Below, in pieces: positions 7,616 to 15,318 of a stretch of DNA of 35,316 bases; position 1 is the stretch's first letter, and each line of letters starts with the position of its first letter. The notes under the pieces were generated by a model. That model ran no database searches and was not told where the DNA came from. It saw only the letters and a program-made list of their open reading frames with translations. The position numbers and the translations under genes were made by a program. The DNA is from a virus. The stretch lies in the IMG/VR virus record IMGVR_UViG_3300031785_000022, positions 1 through 35,316 of that record, one strand, 5' to 3'.

Positions 7616-8088
7616 TGATAATTCATCCTTGTTTGCACTGAGTCTTTAATTTGATTGTAATCAGAACTACTACCTGTCATGTCACCATCAACAGTAAAGA
7701 CTTCTTCATAACCAGATCTTTCAATAATTTTAGTTTTAATTTCTAATTGTTTCTTTTCCTTTTGTATTCTACGAAGAAAAGCATAATGTATAATTTGTGT
7801 AAAGTAAGCAAAAGGGTTCTTAGATTTTTCTGGATTAAAATTATTAATATACTGAACACAGTTTTCAATACCATCACATACCATATCATCCTTAAACATA
7901 TAGTTCACAAAGTTAGGTTTAAAGGATAAATGAGTTGCAATCTTAAGAAAACATTCCCCAAGATAATTTGTGATGCGAGGTTTCGCTTCACCTCTCTCTG
8001 CAGCTAAGGCGACCTTCTCTTTATACTCTACAATAGCGGCGAGGAACTCTTTATTATTTACATAATGTTCCGATCTTTTTCTTGCCAT
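7612..8088 (-). CDS. 55: gp55 late-transcription sigma factor
   Basis: The 158-residue protein matches T4-like gp55 (T4: 185 residues), a minimal sigma-70-family factor that directs host RNA polymerase to late promoters. The central region (NPFAYFTQIIHYAFLRRIQK) corresponds to the sigma region 2 helix that contacts the core enzyme and the -10-like element. The N-terminus carries a helical segment, and the C-terminus is short and polar. It starts with ATG at 8088 without a strong RBS and is preceded by the best sigma-70 promoter in the window. It is thus positioned to be made by unmodified host polymerase before the late motifs are used. Its stop overlaps the oxygenase start. Confidence 0.93.
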   Translation of the reverse strand: MARKRSEHYVNNKEFLAAIVEYKEKVALAAERGEAKPRITNYLGECFLKIATHLSFKPNFVNYMFKDDMVCDGIENCVQYINNFNPEKSKNPFAYFTQIIHYAFLRRIQKEKKQLEIKTKIIERSGYEEVFTVDGDMTGSSSDYNQIKDSVQTRMNYQ

Positions 8089-8120
8089 GAAATGTTTTGA
8101 TAGTGTTCATTCATAACATT

Positions 8121-8149
8121 ATTATACACTATAATCAAACGCTTGACAA
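8121..8149 (-). promoter_or_regulatory. Sigma-70 promoter for gp55
   Basis: On the minus strand TTGTCA (8149-8144), a 17-base spacer and a perfect TATAAT (8126-8121) form a near-consensus host-type promoter. Transcription would start about 8114, some 26 bases before the gp55 ATG. This is the cleanest early promoter in the window. Confidence 0.78.
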
Positions 8150-8154
8150 TACCC

Positions 8155-8180
8155 TAAAAAACAGTTACAATAACTCTGTA
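8155..8180 (-). terminator. Possible weak terminator between the Sm-like gene and gp55
   Basis: The minus strand reads ACAGAGTTATTGTAACTGT followed by six T. The arms ACA..GTTA and TAACTGT can pair around a TTG loop with a two-base bulge. The stem is AT-rich, so termination would be partial. Its place just before the gp55 promoter fits a boundary between transcripts. Confidence 0.4.
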
Positions 8181-8198
8181 AGGGTTCAAAGGAAGGGA

Positions 8199-8600
8199 TT
8201 AGCTATTATTAAAGATATTCTCTAGGCTCTTGCGAGCATCCTTAACATTAGATATGTAACCCATTTCTTTTGTCATCTTTGGATTTGGTTTTTCTTTGCA
8301 AGGTTCAGTTTCATAATATGCTTTTACAAATCTATTATATGCTTTAATTACATCTTCGTCAGAAACCTCACATGTAGTAATAACATTACTCATCTTCACT
8401 ATATATGTTGTTTCTCGACCTGTTTTTATCCAAGGTTCAATTTTGATAATACTGACTCCTGGCTTTCTTGTAAAACTTGAGTGACCAACCATCGCAGGGC
8501 AATCTAAAGTTATTACATCAAGTTCTGGTGAAGGTTCAATTTTTGCAATAATTTCCTCACCTGTTTTTAATTTTACAACTGCTAAAAATTTATCTGACAT
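8199..8600 (-). CDS. Small protein with Sm/LSm-like N-terminal barrel (tentative)
   Basis: The 133-residue protein opens with FLAVVKLKTGEEIIAKIEPS, and strands continue through ITLDCPAMVG and a later MSNVITTCEVSDEDVIKAYN. The KLxTGEEIIAKI strand-turn-strand opening is what I associate with Sm-like folds in marine phage hypothetical proteins, which in cells bind RNA. The C-terminal 35 residues are helical and charged. It overlaps the end of uvsW by 19 bases and so is co-expressed with the helicase. The family call is pattern-based, and a non-RNA-binding beta-barrel is equally possible. The gene itself is secure. Confidence 0.7.
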   Translation of the reverse strand: MSDKFLAVVKLKTGEEIIAKIEPSPELDVITLDCPAMVGHSSFTRKPGVSIIKIEPWIKTGRETTYIVKMSNVITTCEVSDEDVIKAYNRFVKAYYETEPCKEKPNPKMTKEMGYISNVKDARKSLENIFNNS

Positions 8601-10063
8601 TTTTTTAAAGGTATCGTAAGCATTTCATAATTAAAGTTTTCTTCGTTATAAATCTTTACTCTCTCCATCATATGATTTAAAGTATAGTTTTTAGAGGATC
8701 CGTATGTAATATCATCAGCAATATCAAATAGAGTTGCCTTGATTTTATTGTCACCTTTTCTTAAAACTCTTCCTATACTCTGTAGGTTTCGTATCTTTGA
8801 TTTGTTTGGTGATGCAAATATAACGTTATGAAGATTTTTAATATTGATTCCTGTTGAGAAAGTTCCATATGATGCGATAATGATTGCATTATCTTCTTTT
8901 TCTGTGATTCTACGAACTTCTTCTCGATCCTCAGTATCAACGCCTCCGTGAACAAAGAAACATTTTCTGTTTTCTTCCTTGTTACTATTTATGAGGTCGA
9001 ATAACGGAAGACCATGTGACTCAACTCTTGTATATAAAATAAGAGTATTTCCTTTTTGATCAAGAGTGAGATTTTTAATAAAGTTATTTCTCTGTGTATG
9101 TGTGATTAGATATTGTATTTCATCCTCATAGTTTTCAAATTTTCTTGCTGGATGTTTAAGTGTTAGAACTTTGATGTTTAGTTTTGACAGATATCCTTTC
9201 TTCATCAATTCATCTGTACGAATTATTTTATAGGTTGGGCCAAATAATCCTTCCAATACCCATTTGTGTGTTTGTGTGCCATCAAGTGTCCCTGTAAAAC
9301 CGTATCGATATTTACAATCAAGCATCTTTGTCATGATACTGACGAGAGATTTTGATTTAAATAAATGTGCTTCATCACCAATCACTACATCAAAGTTATT
9401 AAAATATTTTCTATCAAGTTTATAGATTGACTGCCATGTAGTAATTGTAACACTATCATCACTGATTTTATCTCTTCCAGCATAAACACGATGACAATAC
9501 TTTTCGACATCCCATCCATAATCCTCAAAATCTTTATACATCTGTTCGACTAGAGATGTGGTTGGAACTACAATTAGGACTCTACGGTTATGCGAGCTCG
9601 CATGATATCTTGTAATTGCATAGATCATTAATGACTTGCCCGATGCAGTTGGTGATAGTAACAACTTACGATTATGTCTTAGTGCATCATGAATACCCAT
9701 GATTTGATACGGTCTGGGTTTATGTTTTGATATACTTTTTACATAATCTGTGACACCCTCTGGTGATATCATTTCATTCTCTTCAAGTGGCAAACCATAG
9801 AATTTACTTCCCTCAAACTCATAGGTATATCCTTTACGATTACAGAATGATATGACTCGATCTACAAGACCAGTGTAAATCTCATTCTTTCTCATGTCAT
9901 AAAGTCTTATCTTTCCATCCCAATACTTATTACGATATTGTGGCATAAACTTGGCGCCAGGAACTTCAAATGTAAAATGATCTGAAAGTTCATGATACAC
10001 ATATTGTTCTGAGTCTATCGTAACAAAGACTTCATTTTTCTTTTTGATAATTAAGTGGGTCAT
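8582..10063 (-). CDS. uvsW: UvsW-like DNA/RNA helicase
   Basis: The 493-residue superfamily 2 helicase is near T4 UvsW length (502 residues). An N-terminal domain of about 100 residues precedes motif I SPTASGKS (137-144), motif II DEAH (230-233), motif III GFTGT (255-259) and motif VI QSIGRVLRKG (428-437). UvsW unwinds branched DNA and R-loops, drives branch migration and helps switch replication from origin- to recombination-dependent initiation. The start at 10063 overlaps the uvsY stop as ATGA, matching the functional link between the two proteins. Confidence 0.96.
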   Translation of the reverse strand: MTHLIIKKKNEVFVTIDSEQYVYHELSDHFTFEVPGAKFMPQYRNKYWDGKIRLYDMRKNEIYTGLVDRVISFCNRKGYTYEFEGSKFYGLPLEENEMISPEGVTDYVKSISKHKPRPYQIMGIHDALRHNRKLLLSPTASGKSLMIYAITRYHASSHNRRVLIVVPTTSLVEQMYKDFEDYGWDVEKYCHRVYAGRDKISDDSVTITTWQSIYKLDRKYFNNFDVVIGDEAHLFKSKSLVSIMTKMLDCKYRYGFTGTLDGTQTHKWVLEGLFGPTYKIIRTDELMKKGYLSKLNIKVLTLKHPARKFENYEDEIQYLITHTQRNNFIKNLTLDQKGNTLILYTRVESHGLPLFDLINSNKEENRKCFFVHGGVDTEDREEVRRITEKEDNAIIIASYGTFSTGINIKNLHNVIFASPNKSKIRNLQSIGRVLRKGDNKIKATLFDIADDITYGSSKNYTLNHMMERVKIYNEENFNYEMLTIPLKKCQINF

Positions 10064-10494
10064 GTAAATCCAGCTTGGAATTTATGCCATTCAATTGAGT
10101 TCTTTATCTGATATGTGCGATTTGATATTTGTTTGAGAATACTCTCTGTATAATTTATCATTACATCATAGTATTCGACTTTTAAATTTGTTTCTGATAC
10201 TCGATCATCAGCATCCATGTATCTAATCAGTGCGTCTTTATCTCTAACTTTTTTTGGAAATGGTTCTTTTTCATACACCTCTGGATCTGCCTTTCCAGAG
10301 TAGTATTCATATCTTTCATGACGAACACTCTTTTGTATCTTCTGAGCTTTTGTTCGTAATAAAATTAAATTGTTTAATATTTCGTGATATTTGGAATGCA
10401 GTTGAGGAACCTTAATTGATTCTTCATGCATATTATCAATATCAATTTTACAGTCCTCTTGCCACATGGACTGAATCTTATCAAGATTTATCAT
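10060..10494 (-). CDS. uvsY: UvsY-like recombination mediator
   Basis: The 144-residue protein (T4 UvsY: 137) keeps the conserved core ARxxRYEYYSGK-type motif (here RHERYEYYSGKADPEVYEKE), the acidic DADDRVSET segment and a C-terminal helix ending in WHKFQAGF. UvsY forms hexamers that load the UvsX recombinase onto single-stranded DNA covered by gp32. It sits directly before uvsW with an ATGA overlap and six bases after the tail-tube-like gene. Length, motif and neighbourhood agree, so the call is strong; uvsX itself is not in the window. Confidence 0.93.
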   Translation of the reverse strand: MINLDKIQSMWQEDCKIDIDNMHEESIKVPQLHSKYHEILNNLILLRTKAQKIQKSVRHERYEYYSGKADPEVYEKEPFPKKVRDKDALIRYMDADDRVSETNLKVEYYDVMINYTESILKQISNRTYQIKNSIEWHKFQAGFT

Positions 10495-10500
10495 GTAAAA

Positions 10501-11097
10501 TTATTTTTGGAAGTTATTATCTATTCTAACACCATTCGGATCAGTTATGTTAAATATCGTATATTTAAAAGTCACCTCTGCTGTAAAATAGTTGTAGTCA
10601 CGAGTTGTAACATCAAAATCTAATGTTGAAAGTGAGATTGGAAATGCATCTTTAAAATTAATTAAAACACTAGGTTTATAGTTACTATTTAAAACTTGTA
10701 ATGTAGCGTCTGAAAATTCAAAATAACGTGGATCTCCATCATCACCTACATTACGATTAGTTCTAAAATCATCTTTTCTTAGTTGTTCAAATTGACCTAT
10801 AGACTCAGGATATCCGAGTCCAGTCATCCACTTGTAGATTGATAGATAGTTCTCCATCTTTTCATCTACTAAAAAACGAACGCTTAAATCATCATATAAA
10901 ACTTTATCTCCAGGCACAGCGATATCTTTCAAATAAGATGGTTGAACCGCAGTTCCCATGCTTATTTGAGGTATGTTCGCAGATTGGCAAAGAAAATCAA
11001 CCTTTGGTGTTTTAGTTAAAATTAACTTAAAACCAAGAGGAGACATGTAGTTCCTGTTGGCTATCTGTTTGTCAAAGGGTGATACTGAATCAGTCAT
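10501..11097 (-). CDS. Second tail-tube-like structural protein
   Basis: The 198-residue protein has the layout of the T4 gp19 tail-tube fold: an early strand (SPLGFKLILTKTP), a CQSANIPQISMG segment, a PGDKVLYDDLSVRFLVDE beta-hairpin, a helix (YLSIYKWMTGLGYP) and closing strands with FTAEVTFKYTIFNI. It parallels the true gp19 at 17069-17680 segment by segment but is clearly diverged. Candidates are a tube-initiator or tail-completion protein, the slot where cyanophage genomes often list gp3. It overlaps the preceding 40-residue frame by 8 bases, and uvsY begins after its stop. Structural role fairly sure, exact identity not. Confidence 0.7.
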   Translation of the reverse strand: MTDSVSPFDKQIANRNYMSPLGFKLILTKTPKVDFLCQSANIPQISMGTAVQPSYLKDIAVPGDKVLYDDLSVRFLVDEKMENYLSIYKWMTGLGYPESIGQFEQLRKDDFRTNRNVGDDGDPRYFEFSDATLQVLNSNYKPSVLINFKDAFPISLSTLDFDVTTRDYNYFTAEVTFKYTIFNITDPNGVRIDNNFQK

Positions 11098-11212
11098 TTA
11101 CTTTTTGCAATTTTTTGATTCTCTTAACATAAAGAATCTCAGCGGGTGAGTATAAAATTGGATTTTTCTTTGATCTTTTGATAATAAGTTTTGCAGCTTC
11201 TTTATCGTCCAT
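11090..11212 (-). CDS. Small basic protein of 40 residues between gp23 and the tail-tube-like gene
   Basis: ATG at 11212 opens a frame of 40 residues (start MDDKEAAKLIIKRSKKNP, end KKLQKVND) closing with TGA at 11092-11090. It overlaps the next gene by 8 bases, the tight packing expected of real genes here. The protein is Lys-rich with two probable helices and a SPAE turn. A CTAAATA late motif ends only 6 bases before the ATG, and I see no Shine-Dalgarno sequence, so translation may be leaderless, or the motif may serve only the downstream gene. No family recognised. Confidence 0.5.
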   Translation of the reverse strand: MDDKEAAKLIIKRSKKNPILYSPAEILYVKRIKKLQKVND

Positions 11213-11217
11213 GTTAC

Positions 11218-11224
11218 TATTTAG
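11218..11224 (-). promoter_or_regulatory. Late promoter motif CTAAATA
   Basis: CTAAATA reads on the minus strand at 11224-11218, directly downstream of the gp23 terminator and upstream of the 40-residue and tail-tube-like genes. It would restart late transcription past the terminator. Confidence 0.5.
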
Positions 11225-11228
11225 ACAC

Positions 11229-11253
11229 AAAAAAAGAGACCCTTTCGGGTCTC
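11229..11253 (-). terminator. Intrinsic terminator after gp23
   Basis: A perfect 7-bp stem (GAGACCC with GGGTCTC, 11236-11242 and 11247-11253) holds a GAAA tetraloop on the minus strand. A run of seven T (complement of 11235-11229) follows. It lies 22 bases after the gp23 stop and should end the highly expressed capsid transcript. Confidence 0.93.
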
Positions 11254-11275
11254 CGTAAAAAATATGCAATATGAC

Positions 11276-12682
11276 TTACATAAGGTTTGTAACAGATACT
11301 CTTCTGTAGTAGCGGTTAGCGTTAACAGTAAGTGTTCCTGATCCTTGTGTTGTACCTTGTGAGAATGGGTTCTCAACCATTCCGTAACGAGTCTTAAAGC
11401 CAATTTTTGGTTGGAATGTATCCTGACCAACGGCTCTAACCATCTGTAGTGGAACGTAAGGACAATAGAATAGACCAGCATCGTAAGGTGAAGTACCTTT
11501 GTATCCGATAACATAGTACTGAGTTGCAGCACTGTTTGCAGCGAATGGGTCGATGTACACTCTGTACTTACCGTTGATAACACCAGCAAATGTATTACCT
11601 GTGTCGTCTACGTTTAAGTTAACGTTAAGAGCAGGGGTGTAATCTAGAACACCAGCCATTGTTAATGCAGAAGCAACGTCAGCAGAGCAAAGGATGATGT
11701 TACCCTTTCCACGACGAGTTCTTTGTGCAATAGCGTTTGCATCTCTTTCAATCTGGAATAGAAGTCCTTTGAACTTCTCAACAGACCATCTACCATTTGA
11801 GTCAACGTCTAAGTTGAATGTACCAGCAGATGCTACGTTAACCTGAGCACCAGTCTCAGCAGTTTTGTAGATTGTTCTAATAACTTCTCTGTTGATTTCA
11901 GCAAGAATTTCAGTTGATAGAATGTTTGCTAACTCAGCCTCAGCGTTCAATCCGTGGATTGCCTTAAGGTCTTGAGCTAATTCTAAACTGTACTGTGCCT
12001 TTAGAGCTCTTGACTTTGCAGTCACAGTAACTTTCTCGATTGAGAAAGCCATCTCGTTGAAAGTCTTTCCAGATTCTCCAAGATCTTCTGAGTCATCTGT
12101 TCTCATACCTTGACCAACATCATAAGCAATCTGAGTTGCTGATGTTGAAGGGTTAAGTGCGCCTGGGTTAGTACCTGACTGAGCAGTTGTACCTAAACCA
12201 GTTGCAGCACCAGAGAATCCATCTGTAAGATCGTTCTCTTGGTTCTGTCCAGAGAATGCTGAATCTGGTTCGTTGAATAATGCCTCTGTTCCAAGCATGT
12301 TGTTAGCATTTGTGCCATCAACAAATCTGGATCTCATTGCGAAAATAAGTCCTGTTGGAGCGTTCATTGGTTGAACACCAGCAAGGTCATATGCCACCAA
12401 GTTAGGCATAGATCTTCTAATCAATGAGATTAGAACAGGGTCAAAACCAGCAACAGGGCCAGTTGCTGTTGCACCACCAGAGAAACCAGCACTTGAACCA
12501 GTGTTAGTATTTACTGTTGGAGCTTCTGAGAGGAATGATCTTTCCTCATTTAAAAATCTTTCTTGGTTCTCAAGCAAGACAGCAGTTACCGCTTTACGAT
12601 GATTGTCCTTGATTTCATCAATTCCATCATGCTCTAGAAGGGGCTTCCACTTCTCTTGCAATTGTTCTGCGTTGCCAAACAT
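11276..12682 (-). CDS. 23: gp23 major capsid protein
   Basis: The 468-residue protein has the length of marine T4-like gp23 (T4: 521). Recognisable features are the N-terminal targeting region, RRSMPNLVAYDLAGVQPMN-type and FSIEKVTVTAKSRALKA-type core segments, and a C-terminal MVENPFSQGT. A likely prohead protease site is FLSE/APT (cut after residue 53), matching the T4 [LI]-x-E rule, so about the first 53 residues would be removed on maturation. It forms the hexamers of the head shell. No gp24 vertex-protein gene follows, as is usual for cyanophages. It follows scaffold gp22 after a 50-base gap and is followed by a strong terminator. An AGGT sequence precedes the ATG. Confidence 0.97.
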   Translation of the reverse strand: MFGNAEQLQEKWKPLLEHDGIDEIKDNHRKAVTAVLLENQERFLNEERSFLSEAPTVNTNTGSSAGFSGGATATGPVAGFDPVLISLIRRSMPNLVAYDLAGVQPMNAPTGLIFAMRSRFVDGTNANNMLGTEALFNEPDSAFSGQNQENDLTDGFSGAATGLGTTAQSGTNPGALNPSTSATQIAYDVGQGMRTDDSEDLGESGKTFNEMAFSIEKVTVTAKSRALKAQYSLELAQDLKAIHGLNAEAELANILSTEILAEINREVIRTIYKTAETGAQVNVASAGTFNLDVDSNGRWSVEKFKGLLFQIERDANAIAQRTRRGKGNIILCSADVASALTMAGVLDYTPALNVNLNVDDTGNTFAGVINGKYRVYIDPFAANSAATQYYVIGYKGTSPYDAGLFYCPYVPLQMVRAVGQDTFQPKIGFKTRYGMVENPFSQGTTQGSGTLTVNANRYYRRVSVTNLM

Positions 12683-12732
12683 TTGCGTTTTTACCTAATA
12701 AGTTTACGTTTGATTAATTAACAAGTTGAGAT

Positions 12733-13797
12733 TCACTTTTTAGTGGCATGGGATAGTGCCTGGATGTATGCCGCCATACTACCAGAAACTTCTGGTGATG
12801 CAGCGCTTTCGTTTAACACTTCCGAGTCACTTCTTTTTGGAGCAGTCTTGAAGTATGACTCTTTTAGAGTCTCAAGCTTTTCCTTATAAGATTCTTCACT
12901 TTCAAACTCAACACCTTCGGCAAGTGAAGCGAGCTTTTCCTTCTGAGTGCTTGATAAGCCTTCAGAAACATCGGAAAGGATATTACCACCTGTTGCCTCG
13001 GAGAGACTCTTAGTGATAGTTATGTTCTTCTCGATTTGCTCGTTGAGTTTTGATTCCATTTCGTCAAGTTTGTCTACCATATTCTCAACGACATCATATT
13101 TATCTTCAGGGATTGATACATAATGTTCTTCAAATAGATTTCTCATTCCACTTAGGAATGATTCTGTCATCTCTGACTTAAGACCACGCTCTACTTCGAG
13201 TGCGTTTTCTTGTAACCACTCATCTGCGACGTACTCTAAGTAAGAGTCAACACGCTCGATAAGTTCGTCTTTCATGCCTTCGACCTCTTCTACGAGCTTT
13301 GCTTCGTAGTGAGCTTCCATGGCTTCTCTAAGTTCGGTAACTTTAGACTTTAGAGCAGCCTCGAAAATTGTCTTAGCTTTTTCTCTAAACTCTTCGGAAA
13401 GTTCCTGTCCACCGAGAAGTGCATTAACATCATCATCGATGTCCACTTCATCAGTGATTTCGGGAAGTTCAGTAACTTCCTCTTCAGCAACTTCTTCCTC
13501 AGCGACTACTTCTTCTTCAGAAGTTTGATCTTCTGCAACCACTTCCTCTTCGGTCTCGACTTCTTCCATTTTTGATTTAGCCATGACACCTTTTACTGAT
13601 TTAAGATTTGCTGCATATGATCCTTCACCAGCTGGATCCTTTAATTTATTAGAATCGTCTGTTGGTGAATTGTTTTCTGGAGTTGGGCCACCGAGGTCTT
13701 CATAACTCACGCCTGCCATAGTTTGCATAGGCTCAGCTGGTTTTGCACCCTTGGTTACGGCGTTCTCCATTTCTTGTAAATTTTTCCCACGGGACAT
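12733..13797 (-). CDS. 22: gp22 prohead scaffold protein
   Basis: The 354-residue protein is strongly acidic, with a Glu-rich block at about residues 79-130 and long predicted coiled coils in the second half, as expected of the T4-like head scaffold core. Several [LI]-x-E sites (for example in SLSEATGG and VLNESAAS) suit digestion by gp21 when the scaffold is cleared. It lies in the T4 order between protease gp21 and capsid gp23. Start at 13797 is supported by a GGAGAG ribosome site. A TATAAATA late promoter precedes it. Sequence conservation of gp22 is low, so composition and position carry the call. Confidence 0.93.
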   Translation of the reverse strand: MSRGKNLQEMENAVTKGAKPAEPMQTMAGVSYEDLGGPTPENNSPTDDSNKLKDPAGEGSYAANLKSVKGVMAKSKMEEVETEEEVVAEDQTSEEEVVAEEEVAEEEVTELPEITDEVDIDDDVNALLGGQELSEEFREKAKTIFEAALKSKVTELREAMEAHYEAKLVEEVEGMKDELIERVDSYLEYVADEWLQENALEVERGLKSEMTESFLSGMRNLFEEHYVSIPEDKYDVVENMVDKLDEMESKLNEQIEKNITITKSLSEATGGNILSDVSEGLSSTQKEKLASLAEGVEFESEESYKEKLETLKESYFKTAPKRSDSEVLNESAASPEVSGSMAAYIQALSHATKK

Positions 13798-13834
13798 TTG
13801 AACTCTCCGAATTACCTTTTGTATAATCTGTTTT

Positions 13835-13842
13835 TATTTATA
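13835..13842 (-). promoter_or_regulatory. Late promoter TATAAATA for gp22-gp23
   Basis: A full T4 late consensus TATAAATA is read from 13842 to 13835, in the 48-base gap between gp21 and gp22 and 38 bases before the gp22 start. It probably drives scaffold and capsid together, since no motif lies in the gp22-gp23 gap. Confidence 0.8.
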
Positions 13843-13845
13843 TAT

Positions 13846-14496
13846 TTAAAGATTTGCTAAGAAATCTTCAAAGACGCTTAATTTCTTTTCGTCTAATTTG
13901 TTTTGATCAACTAGTGTGTTGATGCGTTTGTATGTTTTAGTTGCAATCCTCTCACGAAGTATGCCACCATCCCATACCCAATCCTTTCCTTCCATAATGC
14001 CATCTACGAAAGCGTCTGGAGCAGAAGGATCTGCAACGATATCAGCAGCAGTAGCAAGAGTAAAATCTTCTCCTACTACACTGTATCCTTCGTTAGTCTT
14101 ATTTAAAGACCCTACACCTCTTGATGAAACACCAAGTTTAACACCCTCACCTAATAAATTAGATGCGATCTTACCCATTGGAGTGCTAAGAATCTTTGCT
14201 TTTCCTATAAAGTTATTTCCACTTTCTTTAAGTGAAACAATTTTATGTGATACTCTGTCAAGATTGACAGTCGGGCCATCTGGATGACCTAGTTCTCCAA
14301 GAGCTCTACCTTTATCAACAAAGTTTTCGTTATATCTTCCAACTTCACGAGCAAGAGTCTCCATTGGATACATTCTACCATTACGATTTTTTATTTCACC
14401 TTGAAGGAATACACCTTCAATAAACAGATTCTTCTTACCGTTGCGATTCTCAACAATAACTTCAACCTGTTCTATTTCTTCTGTAATGAGTTTCAT
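13846..14496 (-). CDS. 21: gp21 prohead core protease
   Basis: The 216-residue protein (T4 gp21: 212) shows the herpes-assemblin-like T4 prohead protease pattern. GELGHPDG carries the catalytic His (residue 71), and LGVSSRGVGS (121-130) carries the nucleophile Ser and oxyanion Arg. The N-terminal FIEGVFLQGEIKNRNGRMYP is also characteristic. It cleaves scaffold, capsid and internal proteins after [LI]-x-E sites during head maturation. The ATG at 14496 overlaps the TAA of the preceding gene (TAATG), implying coupled translation. Confidence 0.95.
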   Translation of the reverse strand: MKLITEEIEQVEVIVENRNGKKNLFIEGVFLQGEIKNRNGRMYPMETLAREVGRYNENFVDKGRALGELGHPDGPTVNLDRVSHKIVSLKESGNNFIGKAKILSTPMGKIASNLLGEGVKLGVSSRGVGSLNKTNEGYSVVGEDFTLATAADIVADPSAPDAFVDGIMEGKDWVWDGGILRERIATKTYKRINTLVDQNKLDEKKLSVFEDFLANL

Positions 14497-15056
14497 TATT
14501 GTGCTCCTGAGATTTGAACCTGTTGTGCAAATAATTGACCAGATGTTGTATGGTCAGTCACCGCTGAAACAGTCAGTTGTCTTCTTGCCTCTGCTGCAGT
14601 TACAACTGCATTATCGGAGTTAAGAACTCGACTGTCATGATCAATTGTTAATTCTGCACCGAATTGTGCATATCCAATCGTTCTAGCTTCTTGTACTGAA
14701 ACAATTTTTGCTGTCGTATTGAATCCAGTTACACCAGTGACACCTGATATGACAATCACATCATTAACTTTGAATGGATTACCCATTCCCTCTGGAAGTG
14801 TAATGACTGTTGCAGCTCCCTTTGTAATTCCAGCAACTCCGATAGAACTAACTCTACCCAAATTTAAAGTTGCAGAACCATTTGCAGGGACATAGTAATC
14901 AGTTGTAGTTGCAGGCCCAGTAGTTCCAATTGCTACATGTTGACCAGCGTTTTTAGCAACAACTCTAAGTGTGTCCGATTGTACTGTAAAAGTTTGTGAA
15001 GCACTTGTTTGATTCGTTGCAAAACTAAAACCAGCGCCTACAGGTTGATGTGCCAT
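14496..15056 (-). CDS. Beta-rich structural-type protein in the gp68 position, unknown
   Basis: The 186-residue protein is rich in Thr, Val, Ala and Gly with few charged residues. It begins MAHQPVGAGFSFATNQTSAS and contains alternating strand-like segments (ATVITLPEGMGNPF, NDVIVISGVTGVTGF). In T4 this position, between gp67 and gp21, is held by the helical core protein gp68, which this does not resemble. The composition suggests a virion surface or fibre-like beta fold, perhaps a head decoration protein, but no family is recognised. It directly abuts the upstream 75-residue gene (TAAATG) and overlaps gp21, so all three are co-expressed with the late head genes. Confidence 0.7.
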   Translation of the reverse strand: MAHQPVGAGFSFATNQTSASQTFTVQSDTLRVVAKNAGQHVAIGTTGPATTTDYYVPANGSATLNLGRVSSIGVAGITKGAATVITLPEGMGNPFKVNDVIVISGVTGVTGFNTTAKIVSVQEARTIGYAQFGAELTIDHDSRVLNSDNAVVTAAEARRQLTVSAVTDHTTSGQLFAQQVQISGAQ

Positions 15057-15284
15057 TTACTCTTCCTCTTCGGTTTCTTCAGCATTATCAAGTTCACCAA
15101 CTGTTTCTGATTCTGGTTCTACATCTTCTTCAGATTCAAGTTCATAACCCATCATTGCATTTGCAACAGCAGGTTTAAGAGCATCCACTCTTGCAGTAGC
15201 CTTTGCAAATAATTGATTTTTTATTGAATCACTAATTTCAGATGGAGATTCATCTGCAATCATCAAGTTCATTAATTCATCCAT
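15057..15284 (-). CDS. 67: gp67-like prohead core protein
   Basis: The 75-residue protein has a helical N-terminal half (MDELMNLMIADESPSEISDS...) and a very acidic C-terminal tail of mainly Glu and Asp from about residue 51. T4 gp67 is 80 residues with the same helical-then-acidic layout and the same place after portal gp20. It would be part of the scaffold core and be cut by gp21. A TATAAATA motif precedes it by 27 bases. The match rests on length, composition and synteny rather than strong sequence identity. Confidence 0.75.
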   Translation of the reverse strand: MDELMNLMIADESPSEISDSIKNQLFAKATARVDALKPAVANAMMGYELESEEDVEPESETVGELDNAEETEEEE

Positions 15285-15310
15285 GAGATAAAAATCCTAT
15301 ACCTATGTTT

Positions 15311-15318
15311 TATTTATA
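15311..15318 (-). promoter_or_regulatory. Late promoter TATAAATA for the core/protease genes
   Basis: TATAAATA at 15318-15311 on the minus strand includes the TAA stop of gp20 and lies 27 bases before the ATG at 15284. Confidence 0.75.
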
